Assembly: GCF_004114375.1 (NCBI RefSeq)
Contig: NZ_CP034692.1
Coordinates: forward strand, 1 to 64,000
Length of the DNA: 64,000 nt
From: Halorubrum sp. BOL3-1
GTDB lineage: Archaea > Halobacteriota > Halobacteria > Halobacteriales > Haloferacaceae
Direction: 5' to 3'
Below are positions 18,887-27,723 of this stretch, in pieces. Positions within the stretch are counted from its first letter, which is position 1. The number at the start of each line of letters is the position of its first letter. Below the pieces are notes generated by a model. That model ran no database searches and was not told the origin of the DNA. It worked only from the letters and a program-made list of their open reading frames with translations. The position numbers and the translations under genes are program-made.

Positions 18887-20056
18887 ATGAAAGCAGTTGT
18901 ATACCAAGGCCCCTACGACGTGGCTGTCGAAGAGGTAGACGAACCGGAGCTCGAACACCCGAACGACGTCTTAATCGACATCACGACGTCGTGTATCTGC
19001 GGCTCCGACCTCCACATGTACGAGGGTCGGACCGCGGCCGAAGAGGGGATCATTTTCGGTCACGAGAACATGGGAATCGTGAGCGAGGTCGGTGAGGCGG
19101 TCTCGACGCTCGAAGAGGGCGACCGCGTCGTCATGCCGTTCAACGTCTCCTGCGGCTTCTGTCAGAACTGCGAGGAGGGGTACACCGGCTTCTGTACCAA
19201 CGTCAACCCCGGGTTCGCCGGCGGCGCGTACGGCTACGTCGCCATGGGACCGTATCCGGGCGGACAGGCCGAAAAGATGCGCGTCCCGTACGCCGACCAC
19301 AACGCGCTGAAGCTGCCCGAGGGGCGCGAACACGAGGACGCGTTCTCGCTGCTCGCGGACATCTTCCCGACGGGCTGGCACGGCACCGAGCTGGCGAACC
19401 TCGAATCGGGGGAGTCCGTCGCTATCTTCGGCGCCGGACCGGTCGGGCTAATGGCCGCATACAGCGCGAAGCTCAAGGGCGCCGCCGAGATCTACGTCGT
19501 CGATCAGGTGCCGAGCCGGCTGGAGCTGGCCGAGGGACACTGTGACGCCCATCCGATCGACTTCTCCGAGGGCGACCCGGTCGACCAGATCATCGAGGAA
19601 CACGGCGGGATGGTCGACAAGGGCGTCGACGCCGTCGGCTATCAGGCGACGGACCCCGACAACGTTGACGAGGAAACGGAGGACTACTCCTACCAGCCGG
19701 CCAAGGAGAACCCAGCGGTCGTCATCAACAACCTCATTCGCGTGGTCCGACCGACGGGCCAGCTCGGCATCCCCGGGCTGTACGTTCCCGAGGACCCCGG
19801 TGCCCCCGACGACATGGCCGCGCAGGGGCGTCTCGGCATCGACTTCGGGAAGTTCTTCGAGAAGGGTCTCAAGTGCGGCACCGGCCAGTGTAACGTGAAG
19901 GCGTACAACCGGTACCTGCGCGACATGATTATCGAGGGGCGCGCCGATCCGACTTGGGTCGTCTCGCACCGCGTCGACCTCGAGGATGCTTCCGAGATGT
20001 ACGAGGCGTTCGACGCCCGCGAGGAGGGCGTCACGAAGGTCCTGTTAGAGCCCTGA
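18887..20056 (+). CDS. Glutathione-independent formaldehyde dehydrogenase (zinc ADH family)
   Basis: Zinc-dependent medium-chain dehydrogenase of 389 residues, closest to the glutathione-independent formaldehyde dehydrogenase (FdhA) group. Catalytic zinc residues are in CICGSDLHMYEG (Cys38, His43) with GHEN (His59-Glu60). The structural zinc is held by Cys89, Cys92, Cys95 and Cys103 (SCGFCQNCEEGYTGFC). NAD binding is GAGPVGLMAAYSA. The insertion around VDEETEDYSYQPAKENPAVV is typical of FdhA rather than simple ADHs. It is divergent from the formate dehydrogenase gene, together a plausible C1 detoxification pathway. Confidence 0.87.
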   Translation: MKAVVYQGPYDVAVEEVDEPELEHPNDVLIDITTSCICGSDLHMYEGRTAAEEGIIFGHENMGIVSEVGEAVSTLEEGDRVVMPFNVSCGFCQNCEEGYTGFCTNVNPGFAGGAYGYVAMGPYPGGQAEKMRVPYADHNALKLPEGREHEDAFSLLADIFPTGWHGTELANLESGESVAIFGAGPVGLMAAYSAKLKGAAEIYVVDQVPSRLELAEGHCDAHPIDFSEGDPVDQIIEEHGGMVDKGVDAVGYQATDPDNVDEETEDYSYQPAKENPAVVINNLIRVVRPTGQLGIPGLYVPEDPGAPDDMAAQGRLGIDFGKFFEKGLKCGTGQCNVKAYNRYLRDMIIEGRADPTWVVSHRVDLEDASEMYEAFDAREEGVTKVLLEP

Positions 20057-20084
20057 TCGCTCGCCCGCGGCCGCCCGAATCCGC

Positions 20085-20090
20085 TTTTTT
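20085..20090 (+). terminator. T-run terminator after the formaldehyde dehydrogenase gene
   Basis: Six T residues follow a GC-rich stretch 29 nt after the stop codon, as expected for archaeal T-tract termination, and sit in a convergent gap. Confidence 0.5.
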
Positions 20091-20098
20091 CCGCCGCC

Positions 20099-20266
20099 TC
20101 ACGCTCGGAGCCACGCCTTCGGGTGGTCGATCTTGAGGTGCGCCTGATACTCGCCCACGAGCGCCGGATACGAGTCGGCAACGCAGTGCCAGTCGCACAG
20201 GTCGCACTCCCGTTCCACGCCGTCGTCGTCCCCGCGGACGTAGCCGCCTCGTCTGTATGTCGTCAT
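20099..20266 (-). CDS. Small zinc-finger protein
   Basis: A 55-residue protein starting MTTYRRGGYVRGDDDG. It has a compact zinc site: ECDLCDWHC followed 17 residues later by HLKIDH, i.e. CxxC...HxxxxH, a C2H2-like finger. Haloarchaea encode many such single-finger proteins, usually of unknown role. The start at 20266 is the last ATG before the finger; longer open frames upstream lack coding character. It is convergent with the formaldehyde dehydrogenase gene. Confidence 0.65.
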   Translation of the reverse strand: MTTYRRGGYVRGDDDGVERECDLCDWHCVADSYPALVGEYQAHLKIDHPKAWLRA

Positions 20267-20403
20267 TATCGCTCCGTGGCGCGGGGTGGCCCCCGAACCT
20301 GTGGTGTGTACGCATTCGTCACGGTTCAGGCTGTCGACGACTGATGGCGTCGGTCGCCTCAACCGCCGAAACGGGTATGCCACCGCGGCTCGTGGCTCCG
20401 ACC

Positions 20404-20556
20404 ATGTGCCAGTACTGTAACTGGGCCTTCCACGACGGGTGGGGGGAGCTGCTGAAGTACGACGAGACGTACCAGTCGGCGGTGGGCGCCGAGACGGAGT
20501 CGACCCACGGCTTCCACGACGAGTGGGACGACCTCCGGAGCGAGCTGGGTATCTGA
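20404..20556 (+). CDS. Small CxxC protein
   Basis: A 50-residue acidic protein starting MCQYCNWAFHDGWGELL. The N-terminal CxxC plus His residues (FHDGWG, THGFHDEW) could bind one metal ion, or the pair could be redox-active. The composition (high Asp/Glu, Trp) is that of a real haloarchaeal protein. It is 15 nt from the convergent CobW gene. Function is unknown. Confidence 0.6.
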   Translation: MCQYCNWAFHDGWGELLKYDETYQSAVGAETESTHGFHDEWDDLRSELGI

Positions 20557-20571
20557 GTCGGAGAACGGCCC

Positions 20572-21690
20572 TCAGATCGGAAATACCGCGTCCGGGTCCG
20601 CGGTCGGCTCCCCGCCGAGCGCGGTCAGTCCGTTCAGCTCCTCACGGATCCGGGACTCGTCGAGCTCCTCCCCGATGAACACGAGCCGCGTCCGCCGGTC
20701 GTCGTCCGGTCCCCACTCGCCGATCGGTCCTGCCTGTATCGACGGACCGGCCTGACTGACTCCGATGACCTCGTCGGTGCCCGCGACGCGAGCGACTCCC
20801 TTCGCCCGGACAATTGACCCGTCCCAGTCACCGAGCCAGTCCGCGAACGCCTCGGGGTCCATCGGATCGCCCAACCGATACACGAACGAGCCGACGCCGT
20901 GGGCGGCGGCCGCGCCCTCCGCGTGGTCGTGTCCTTCGCCGTCGCGGTCGTGACCGTCGTCCGCCTCCTCTCCGGCGATCGCGCGCTTCCAGCCGGCCGA
21001 CCGCTTCGCGGTCTCGAAGTCGAACCGGCCGGTATCGAGCACCTCGTCGGGGTCGACCGCCGAGTAGGTGGTCCGGATCCGCCTCGCGCGCGGGCCGATC
21101 CGGTCCGCGACCGACTCGATCCGGTCGAGGACGTCGTCGGGCACCATATCCGTCTTGTTCACGAGAAGCACGTCGCAGAACTCGATCCCCTCGACGAGCA
21201 CGTCCGCGAGCGGGCGGTCCGTCTCCGGCTGCGCGCCGCCCGGGAGCGTCTCGCCCGCGTCGAACTCCTTCCAGAAGCCGTACGCGTCGAGGACCGTCAC
21301 CATCGTGTCCAGCCGGAACCGCTCCGCGGGTTCGACGTCGCTGTCTTCGGTCCCTTCCGTGAACGCCCGCGCGATCGGGACCGGCTCCGAGATGCCCGAC
21401 GACTCCACGAGGAGGTAGTCGAACTCTCTGGAGTCCGCGAGCGCCGCCGCCTCGCTCAGGAGGTCGTCTTGGAGCCGACAGCAGATACAACCGTTCGAGA
21501 GGTCGACAACGCCCTCCTCGTCGTTCTCGCGGGCGATCTGGTCGGCGTCAACGTTCACTTCCCCCATGTCGTTCAGGATGACGGCGATCTGGCGGTCGCC
21601 GGGGTTTTCGAGCAGGTGGTTGACGAGCGTCGTCTTCCCGGCGCCGAGGTAGCCGCTGAGGACGGTGACCGGTATCCGGTCATCTGTCAT
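20572..21690 (-). CDS. CobW/P47K-family GTPase (COG0523 metallochaperone)
   Basis: G3E-family GTPase of 372 residues. Walker A is SGYLGAGKTTLVNH, the metal-binding motif of the family is SNGCICC (CxCC), the base-specificity motif is LLVNKTDM, and a His/Asp-rich insertion (HDRDGEGHDHAEG) follows at about residue 245. The CobW C-terminal domain covers the last 110 residues. Members insert or buffer zinc, cobalt or other metals, but the target is not deducible. ATG 21690 is used because the P-loop domain starts there and an A/T-like TTTCATACT lies ahead. Confidence 0.87.
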   Translation of the reverse strand: MTDDRIPVTVLSGYLGAGKTTLVNHLLENPGDRQIAVILNDMGEVNVDADQIARENDEEGVVDLSNGCICCRLQDDLLSEAAALADSREFDYLLVESSGISEPVPIARAFTEGTEDSDVEPAERFRLDTMVTVLDAYGFWKEFDAGETLPGGAQPETDRPLADVLVEGIEFCDVLLVNKTDMVPDDVLDRIESVADRIGPRARRIRTTYSAVDPDEVLDTGRFDFETAKRSAGWKRAIAGEEADDGHDRDGEGHDHAEGAAAAHGVGSFVYRLGDPMDPEAFADWLGDWDGSIVRAKGVARVAGTDEVIGVSQAGPSIQAGPIGEWGPDDDRRTRLVFIGEELDESRIREELNGLTALGGEPTADPDAVFPI

Positions 21691-21780
21691 GCGTGTTGTC
21701 AGTGTCCACGGCAGTATGAAACGATCGATCCGGATCATCGTGACAAACGCTCATGTGCCGATCCGCCGTATTTCCGGCCG

Positions 21781-22319
21781 ATGGACCTGCGCGAATCGAC
21801 CGTCCGCGACCGCGCCCGAGAGTACGTCGCCAGCGAGCCGCTGTACGACGTGGAGCGCCAGCACGCCGAGACGGTCCCGAAGGCGTTCGCCGGCGACGAG
21901 TACGGACGCCGAGACATCCAGTGGATCGTGCGTTGGTACTTCCGCCGGTACCTCGGTGAGTACCCGGACCCGCCCTCGACCGGCGACTACCATCGGTTCG
22001 ACGACGCCTGCCGGGCTCGCGAGGACCGTCGCGATGTCGGCGGGGCGGATCTCCGAACCGGTCTCACGGCCCGTGATCGCGGCGACGACTTCCGGCCGGC
22101 GGACGAGGTCCTCCGTGAGTGGTTCACTGACGACGTGGGCGCTCGCGTGCGCGACGAGCGACCGCGGGGCGTGCCATCGCCGCGCGCGGCTGGGGCGAGC
22201 GGGGCCTCCCGACGCCGGAAACGGTTGAACGGGTCGGTCCCGCCGATGTCGCCGACGACGCGACCCCGCTGGACGAGCGCATGCTCGACCCCGCAGCGGC
22301 GGTCGATTCGGACGACTGA
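21781..22319 (+). pseudogene. Haloarchaeal hypothetical protein, frameshifted
   Basis: The N-terminal part is clearly coding (MDLRESTVRDRAREYVASEP, RWYFRRYLGEYPDPP). After about codon 130 the frame becomes Arg/Ser/Thr-rich noise that runs over the next gene. A one-base shift near G4 at 22166-22169 gives a sensible acidic ending (RGWGERGLPTPETVERVG to AAAVDSDD) that stops at 22319. One missing G would restore a single protein of about 180 residues. I recognise no domain. The join YLGEYPD/PPSTGDYH might also mark an internal deletion, which is a weak impression. Confidence 0.5.
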
Positions 22320-22355
22320 TCGCGGTCCCGAAGGAGCATTTCCGCCCTCAAAGCG

Positions 22356-22679
22356 TCAGCGACGCAGTCCGCCTTCCGTCTTGATTCGCATGACGTGGCG
22401 GGCGTTGCGGTAGATCTCCTCGGGCGACGTCTCCTCATCGGGGTCATACAGGTCCGACACGCGGTAGAGGACCGCCGAGAGCTGCTTGCTCTCTGAGCTG
22501 TCGCCGCGCACGTCCTCGGCTACCTCCCTGATGAACTCCCGCGCTTCGGCGTCCGCGGCGAACTCCGCGTCGGACGCCGCTTCCGGGACGACCGGGTCGA
22601 CGCCGGCGGCCGCGAGGGCGTCTTTGCGGTCGTCGCTTTCGGATTTGTCCGTCGTCCCGGCGCCGTCCCCGTCGGTCAT
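22356..22679 (-). CDS. Hypothetical protein encoded downstream of Mrp
   Basis: Acidic protein of 107 residues with no family I can name. Its ATG overlaps the Mrp stop codon by 4 nt, so it is co-translated with the iron-sulfur carrier. The first 60 residues are low-complexity (Asp/Ala/Glu). The conserved-looking part is the end: LYRVSDLYDPDEETSPEEIY and RNARHVMRIKTEGGLRR. The coupling suggests a helper role for Mrp or Fe-S cluster delivery, but that rests on gene order only. Confidence 0.65.
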   Translation of the reverse strand: MTDGDGAGTTDKSESDDRKDALAAAGVDPVVPEAASDAEFAADAEAREFIREVAEDVRGDSSESKQLSAVLYRVSDLYDPDEETSPEEIYRNARHVMRIKTEGGLRR

Positions 22680-23749
22680 CGTCCCTCGCTCGCCCCGCGA
22701 CGCCGGACGACGCCGGCGTTGTCCGCGACGTTCTCCACGATCACCTTGAACGCGTCCGCGGTCTCGCCGTCCTCCAAGACGACGGGTTCGCCGTCGTCGC
22801 CGCCGGTGCGCACGGCGGGGTCGAGCGGGATCCCGCCGAGGAACGGGAGCTCGTGTTCCTGTGCGAGCGCCTTGCCGCCGCCGGAGCCGAATATCTCGTG
22901 GAACCCGCCGCAGTCGGGACAGCGGAAGCCGGCCATGTTCTCCGCGATGCCGAGGACGTTCGTGTCGTGTTTGCCGAACATGCGGAGCCCCTTCGTCGCG
23001 TCGTCGAGCGCGACATCCTGCGGCGTCGTGACGATCACGGCCCCGGTCAGCGGCAGCGTCTGGAGGATCGTGAGCTGGGTGTCGCCGGTCCCCGGCGGGA
23101 GGTCCATCACGAGGTAGTCGAGTTCGCCCCACTCGACGTCCTCGACGAGCTGGGTGATGATCTTGTGGACCATCGGTCCGCGCCAGATAACGGGGTCGTC
23201 ATCGCCGGTGAGGAAGTCCATGCTCATCAGCTTCACGCTGAACCGCTCGGGCGGAACGATCGTCTCGCCGTCGGTCTCGGGACGTTGCTCGGCCGACACC
23301 ATCCGCGGCACGTTCGGGCCGTACACGTCGGCGTCGAACAGCCCCACTCGGGCGCCGAGCTCGGAGAGTCCCGCGGCGAGGTTGACCGCGACGGTCGACT
23401 TCCCGACGCCGCCCTTCCCGGAGGCGACCGCGATCACGTTCTGGACGCCCGGGAGGACCTGCTCGTCCGCGGAGAGGTCGTCGGTGATCGACGCCGAGAG
23501 CTCCGCGTCGAGTCCGGTGTCCGCGAGCGCCTCCCGTACGTCGTCGGCGATGGCCGACTCGGTCGGTGAGAAGGGGGCGCCGAGCGCGAGCGACACGCGG
23601 ACCGTCCCGGCGGCGTCGTCACCGGCGCCGTGTCCGTCTCCGTCGGTGTCGACCTCGATCTCGTTCACGAGCCCGAGCGAGACGATGTCGTCGCCGAGGT
23701 CGGGGTCGCGCACGCCCGCGAGCCGCTCCCGCACGTCCGATTCGTTCAT
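22676..23749 (-). CDS. Mrp/NBP35-family iron-sulfur cluster carrier ATPase
   Basis: ParA-type ATPase of 357 residues that assembles or transfers Fe-S clusters (Mrp/ApbC/NBP35). The N-terminal 95 residues form the MIP18/DUF59 domain (VRDPDLGDDIVSLGLVNEIE). The deviant Walker A is ASGKGGVGKSTVAVNLA, and the family signature follows in YLVMDLPPGTGDTQLTI. A CxxC in FRCPDCGGFHEIF is the expected cluster-bridging pair. It overlaps the downstream hypothetical gene. Confidence 0.93.
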   Translation of the reverse strand: MNESDVRERLAGVRDPDLGDDIVSLGLVNEIEVDTDGDGHGAGDDAAGTVRVSLALGAPFSPTESAIADDVREALADTGLDAELSASITDDLSADEQVLPGVQNVIAVASGKGGVGKSTVAVNLAAGLSELGARVGLFDADVYGPNVPRMVSAEQRPETDGETIVPPERFSVKLMSMDFLTGDDDPVIWRGPMVHKIITQLVEDVEWGELDYLVMDLPPGTGDTQLTILQTLPLTGAVIVTTPQDVALDDATKGLRMFGKHDTNVLGIAENMAGFRCPDCGGFHEIFGSGGGKALAQEHELPFLGGIPLDPAVRTGGDDGEPVVLEDGETADAFKVIVENVADNAGVVRRRGASEGR

Positions 23750-23794
23750 GCCCGAGGGGAGGGCCGTGAGTCGAATAAGAGTTCTGTCACCCGA

Positions 23795-24607
23795 TCAGTC
23801 GACCCGCGTCCCGGCGTCCTCGCCGCGCAGAAACGGCGTCAGGCCGTCGGCCCCGAACACGTGCGCCGGCGCGTCGAGCGCGAGCAGTTCCCGCACCTTC
23901 GCGGCCATCCCGCCCGAGACGTCCGTCGCGTCGCTCGCGCCGAGCGCGTCCGCGACCGCCGCGAACTCGTCGATCTCGCGGATCACGTCCCCATCCCCGT
24001 CGAGGACGCCGGGGACCGTCGAACAGACGCCCACGCGGCGCGCGCCCAGCCCGGTCGCGAGGTCGACGACCAGCTCGTCCCCGGAGACGACCGTGACCCC
24101 CGAACCCGCGGTCGCGACGCCGTCGCCGTGGAGGACGGGAACGAACCCCTCGTCGAGCAGCGTCGCCGTCGACCCGAGCGGGAGGCCGAGTTCGCCGTCC
24201 GCCCCGTCGACCCGCGCCGCGAGCGACAGCGGATGAACGGGAACCGCGGGGACGCCCCGCTCGCGGAGCCGCTCTCCCACGTCCGCGTTCAGCCGCTTCA
24301 TCGCACCGTGGATCGCCGCCACGGCGTCGGCGTCGCGCGTGCCGGCGGTCGTCGACACCCCGTGTTCGCTGGCGTGGTGGTGGCCGAAGCTCCCGCCGCC
24401 GTGGACGACGACGAGCCGGTCGACCGCGCCCGACGCGAGCGCCTCGGCAACGGCGTCGCAGGCGGCGTCGAGCGCCGCGTCGTCCAGCGTCTCCGGCCGG
24501 GTCTTCTCAGTGATCAGGCTCCCGCCGAGCTTGAGGACGACGGGGGGTTCGAAGCCGTCGACCGCGGCGTCCTCGCCGCTCCCGCCCCCCGAATCGACTT
24601 CCGTCAC
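23795..24607 (-). CDS. ipk: Isopentenyl phosphate kinase
   Basis: Amino-acid-kinase-fold enzyme of 270 residues that phosphorylates isopentenyl phosphate to IPP in the archaeal mevalonate route, supplying ether-lipid and carotenoid synthesis. Signature residues are VLKLGGSLITEKTRPE, the catalytic-His region VVHGGGSFGHHHASEHG, and VVSGDELVVDLA. It overlaps mvk by 4 nt, so the two kinases are translationally coupled. Confidence 0.94.
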   Translation of the reverse strand: MTEVDSGGGSGEDAAVDGFEPPVVLKLGGSLITEKTRPETLDDAALDAACDAVAEALASGAVDRLVVVHGGGSFGHHHASEHGVSTTAGTRDADAVAAIHGAMKRLNADVGERLRERGVPAVPVHPLSLAARVDGADGELGLPLGSTATLLDEGFVPVLHGDGVATAGSGVTVVSGDELVVDLATGLGARRVGVCSTVPGVLDGDGDVIREIDEFAAVADALGASDATDVSGGMAAKVRELLALDAPAHVFGADGLTPFLRGEDAGTRVD

Positions 24608-25620
24608 GACTCCACCACCCGGACGCCCTCCGTCGTCAACTCGGCGCGAAACGCCTCCTCGCAGCCCTGCGTGAAGGAGAGGGCGGTCTCGGTCGCGTCG
24701 GTCTCGTCGAGCGCGACGACGCAGCCGCCGCCGCCCGCGCCGGTGAGCTTCGCGCCGTGCGCGCCCGCGTCCCGCGCCGCCCAGACCATCGCGTCGAGCG
24801 ACCGGGCGGAGACGCCGAGCGCCGAGAGCAGCCCGTGGTTGAAGTCCATCAGCTCTCCCAGCTCCGCGAGCAGCGCCGGTTCCGGCTCCGCGTCGGCCGC
24901 GGCCGTCGCGAGCAGTTCCTCGCCCGTCCTGACGATCTCGCCGATGGATTCCACCGTGTCCGCGGCGAATCCGTGTTCGGCTCGTAACTCCCGGACGCCC
25001 GCGACCAGTTCGCCGGTGTCGCCCGCGCCGCCGTCGAAGCCGACGACGAACGGGAGGTTCGGGGCGTCGATCGGCTCGCAGTCGTCTCCCTCGACGCGGA
25101 CCGCGCCGCCCATCGTCGAGCAGAACGTGTCGGCGCGCGACGCCTGCCCGTCCTGAACGTCGTACTCGGCCCGATACGCCCGGTCGGCAAGCTCGCGGCG
25201 GTCGAGCGGCTCGTCGAGCGCGCGGGTCGCGGCGTCGATGCCGGCCACGACTACGGCCGCCGACGAACCCAACCCGGCGCCGAGCGGGATGTCGCTCTCG
25301 ACGGCGATGTCGAAACCGGCGTCCGGTGCGTCCGCGGCGTCGCGCGCCTGCTCGACCGCGGCGTCGACGTAGCCCATCGCGGCCTCGACGAGCGGCGTCG
25401 GCACGTCGATGTCGGGGCGGTCGCCGGTGCCGCCCGAGTACTCCACCGTGAACCCGTCCAGAGAGAGGTCCTCGGCCTCGACGCGCACGTGGTCGTCCTC
25501 GCGCGGCTCGGCGGTCACCGTGGCGCGTCGCTCGACGGCCGCCGGCACGGCCGGCTCCCCGTAGACGACGGCGTGTTCGCCGAAGAGGTACACCTTCCCC
25601 GGCGCTTCACAGACTGTCAT
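24604..25620 (-). CDS. mvk: Mevalonate kinase
   Basis: GHMP kinase of 338 residues producing mevalonate 5-phosphate. It shows APGKVYLFGEHAVVYG at the start, the phosphate loop DIPLGAGLGSSAAVVV, and GAHGAKLTGAGGGGCVVAL near the C-terminus. ATG 25620 starts exactly at the domain; the longer open frame upstream is the antisense of another gene. In many haloarchaea mvk-ipk follows the S2 gene directly. Here a 1.24-kb stretch with two plus-strand genes separates them, so mvk must have its own promoter. Confidence 0.94.
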   Translation of the reverse strand: MTVCEAPGKVYLFGEHAVVYGEPAVPAAVERRATVTAEPREDDHVRVEAEDLSLDGFTVEYSGGTGDRPDIDVPTPLVEAAMGYVDAAVEQARDAADAPDAGFDIAVESDIPLGAGLGSSAAVVVAGIDAATRALDEPLDRRELADRAYRAEYDVQDGQASRADTFCSTMGGAVRVEGDDCEPIDAPNLPFVVGFDGGAGDTGELVAGVRELRAEHGFAADTVESIGEIVRTGEELLATAAADAEPEPALLAELGELMDFNHGLLSALGVSARSLDAMVWAARDAGAHGAKLTGAGGGGCVVALDETDATETALSFTQGCEEAFRAELTTEGVRVVES

Positions 25621-25750
25621 ACGGACTCCCTCTCCCCGCGTGCTTACAGGCGTTGCGCTTGCGGGGTCGCCCCGGACGGGGATCGGACGCGGGACGGCGA
25701 CCCCCTCCGTCCCCGTCAGATTTTCACCGACTGACGCCGTCGTCCGCCCC

Positions 25751-26269
25751 ATGGCCTGCGCTCCCGTCGCTGCTGACTCACTCGGTCACGAACTTCGTCG
25801 AGGGGTTGGCCGTCGCGACCCCGCGACTGCTCTCGGGGCTGGTGTTCATCGCGCTGGCGTACGCGACGGCCGGGATCGTCCTCGCGGTCGTCCGGTCGTC
25901 GATCGCCCGGTCGTACGTCGGTGACCGCGAACTGGTGGGCGATCTCATCGTCACGCTCGTCTCGGTCTTCCTGTGGTTCGGCGTCGCGCTCACGTTCCTG
26001 AAGGTCGTCGGCATGGGCGACATCGCCGCGAGTCTCGGCACCGCGGTCGGTTTCATCGCGTTGGGCGTCTCCTACGCGCTCTCCGAGATGATCGAGGACA
26101 CCGTGGCGGGCGTCTACTCCTGCGCGACCCCGATTTTAACGCCGGCTACCGCGTCGAAGCGAAGGGGGTGACCGGAACCGTCGCCGCCATCGGGCTCCGA
26201 AAGACCCGGATCGACACGGACGACGGCGACCGCGCCGTCCTGGCGAACCGCGAGATCGAGAGCCGGTGA
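25751..26269 (+). pseudogene. MscS-like mechanosensitive channel gene, frameshifted
   Basis: Membrane protein similar to small MscS-type channels. Two or three hydrophobic segments (LLSGLVFIALAYATAGIVLA, LIVTLVSVFLWFGVALTFL, FIALGVSYALSEMIED) lead into the beta-domain start. The frame then breaks near 26117: the other frame carries LLLRDPDFNAGYRVEAKGVTG and ends at 26269. One missing C would join VYLLRDPDF in one frame. The beginning is also broken. ATG 25751, at leaderless distance from an A/T-like GATTTTCAC, is in a different frame from the first helix. So it is either two errors or a true pseudogene. Confidence 0.65.
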
Positions 26270-26385
26270 AGCCACGACTTACAGGAGAGCAAGAGCGGTG
26301 ACGAGCCGGCGCCGGCGACTGAGCCCGCTCGGAACGAGCCGCTCTCCCAAAACTTATCAATCCGCTCGGAAATTCCCTTGCCGCT

Positions 26386-26724
26386 ATGTCAACACCAGCA
26401 ACCGAAACCGTCAACGGCGATACGACGCTCGCGGCGCTCGCCCACGCGTCGGCGCTCGTCGCCTCGTTCCTCGGACCGATCCTGTTTTTAATACTCGCGG
26501 ACGACGGCGACGAACTCGTTAAACGGAACGCCAAGAACGCGATCAACTTCCAGATTATCGTGTTCGTCGGGCTCATGATCGCCGGAGTGCTGTCCTTCGT
26601 GTTCATCGGCCTGCTGCTGTTCCCGATCATCGGCCTGATCGACATCGTGCTCGCGCTGATGGCGACGGTGAAGGCCAACGACGGCCAAGTGTACACGTAC
26701 CCGTTCACCCCGGACATTATCTGA
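26386..26724 (+). CDS. DUF4870-like small membrane protein
   Basis: A 112-residue protein of the DUF4870 type. A short polar N-terminus (TLAALAHASALVASFLGPIL) leads into the family's KRNAKNAINFQIIVFV motif, followed by two helices (LMIAGVLSFVFIGLLLFPII, LIDIVLALMATVKAN). Three transmembrane segments are expected. An A/T box (AACTTATCA) lies about 30 nt before the ATG. Function is unknown. It lies with the broken channel gene in the gap between the S2 and mvk genes. Confidence 0.8.
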   Translation: MSTPATETVNGDTTLAALAHASALVASFLGPILFLILADDGDELVKRNAKNAINFQIIVFVGLMIAGVLSFVFIGLLLFPIIGLIDIVLALMATVKANDGQVYTYPFTPDII

Positions 26725-26861
26725 TCCGGAAGCGCGTCCCGAGTTCGACCGACGCCGGTTTTTTGACTCGCCGCACACGGGGTGCCGGAACCGTCCGGCG
26801 TGGCCGACGCTAGCGGGCGGATTGTCCCACGTTGAAAAGTCGAACTCGACGTCGAAACGGC

Positions 26862-27707
26862 CTACAGCTCGTCCTCGAAGTCGTCGAGGGCGAACACGGT
26901 GTCGGCGTTGCGGCGGTCGAGCGTCTCGTTGGCGAGGAGCCAGTAGACGACCGACAGCGCGCGTCGACCCTTGTTGTTCGTCGGGATGACGAGGTCGACG
27001 TTCGACAGCTGGTTGTTGGAGTCGCACATCGCGATGACCGGGATGCCGACGGTGATGGCCTCCTTGACCGCCTGCGCGTCACCGATCGGGTCAGTCACCA
27101 CGACGATGTCCGGCTCGATGTAGCCGGCGTAGTCTGGGTTCGTCAGCGTACCGGGGATGAAGCGCCCCGTACGAGCGCGGGCGCCGATGGCGTCCGCGAA
27201 CTTCTCGGCCGGGAATCGGCCGTACTGCCGCGAGGACGTGACGAGGATCTGCTCGGGGTTGTAGTTCCCGAGGAAGTCCGCGGCCGTGCGGATCCGGTCG
27301 TCGGTCAGGCTCACGTCGAGGACGTACAGCCCGTCGTCGCGGACGCGGTGGATGAACCGCTCCATGTCCTTCGTCTTCTGCTGGGTCCCGATGTGGACAC
27401 CCGCGGAGAGGTAGTCCTCGACGGGAATCAGCAGGTCGACGTCGTCGTCGGGCATGACGTCGTCGTCGAACGGGGAGGCGTCCTCCTCGTCCACGGTGTC
27501 GTCGCCCGCGTCTTCGGTCGCGTCGGCCCCGTCGGCCGCCTCGCTCTCGGCGTCGGCGGTCCCAGTCTCGGCGTCGGCGGACGCCCCCTCGGCACCCGCG
27601 TCGGCGGTCGGTTCCTCGGTCGTGTCGGCCTCCTCCTCGACCGCCGCGTCGACCGCCTCGGTCTCCGCGTCGTCGTCGAGTTCGACCGCGTCGTTGTCTT
27701 CGCTCAT
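26862..27707 (-). CDS. rps2: 30S ribosomal protein S2
   Basis: Ribosomal protein S2 (uS2), 281 aa. The ribosomal domain begins near residue 80 ([20 protein letters not shown]) and includes [20 protein letters not shown] and [20 protein letters not shown]. An N-terminal extension of about 80 residues is almost entirely Asp/Glu/Ala/Thr, longer than the domain needs but seen in haloarchaeal S2. Last ribosomal gene of the large minus-strand operon, 17 nt after enolase. Confidence 0.95.
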   Translation of the reverse strand: MSEDNDAVELDDDAETEAVDAAVEEEADTTEEPTADAGAEGASADAETGTADAESEAADGADATEDAGDDTVDEEDASPFDDDVMPDDDVDLLIPVEDYLSAGVHIGTQQKTKDMERFIHRVRDDGLYVLDVSLTDDRIRTAADFLGNYNPEQILVTSSRQYGRFPAEKFADAIGARARTGRFIPGTLTNPDYAGYIEPDIVVVTDPIGDAQAVKEAITVGIPVIAMCDSNNQLSNVDLVIPTNNKGRRALSVVYWLLANETLDRRNADTVFALDDFEDEL

Positions 27708-27723
27708 GCGTGGTTTCGGTCCG

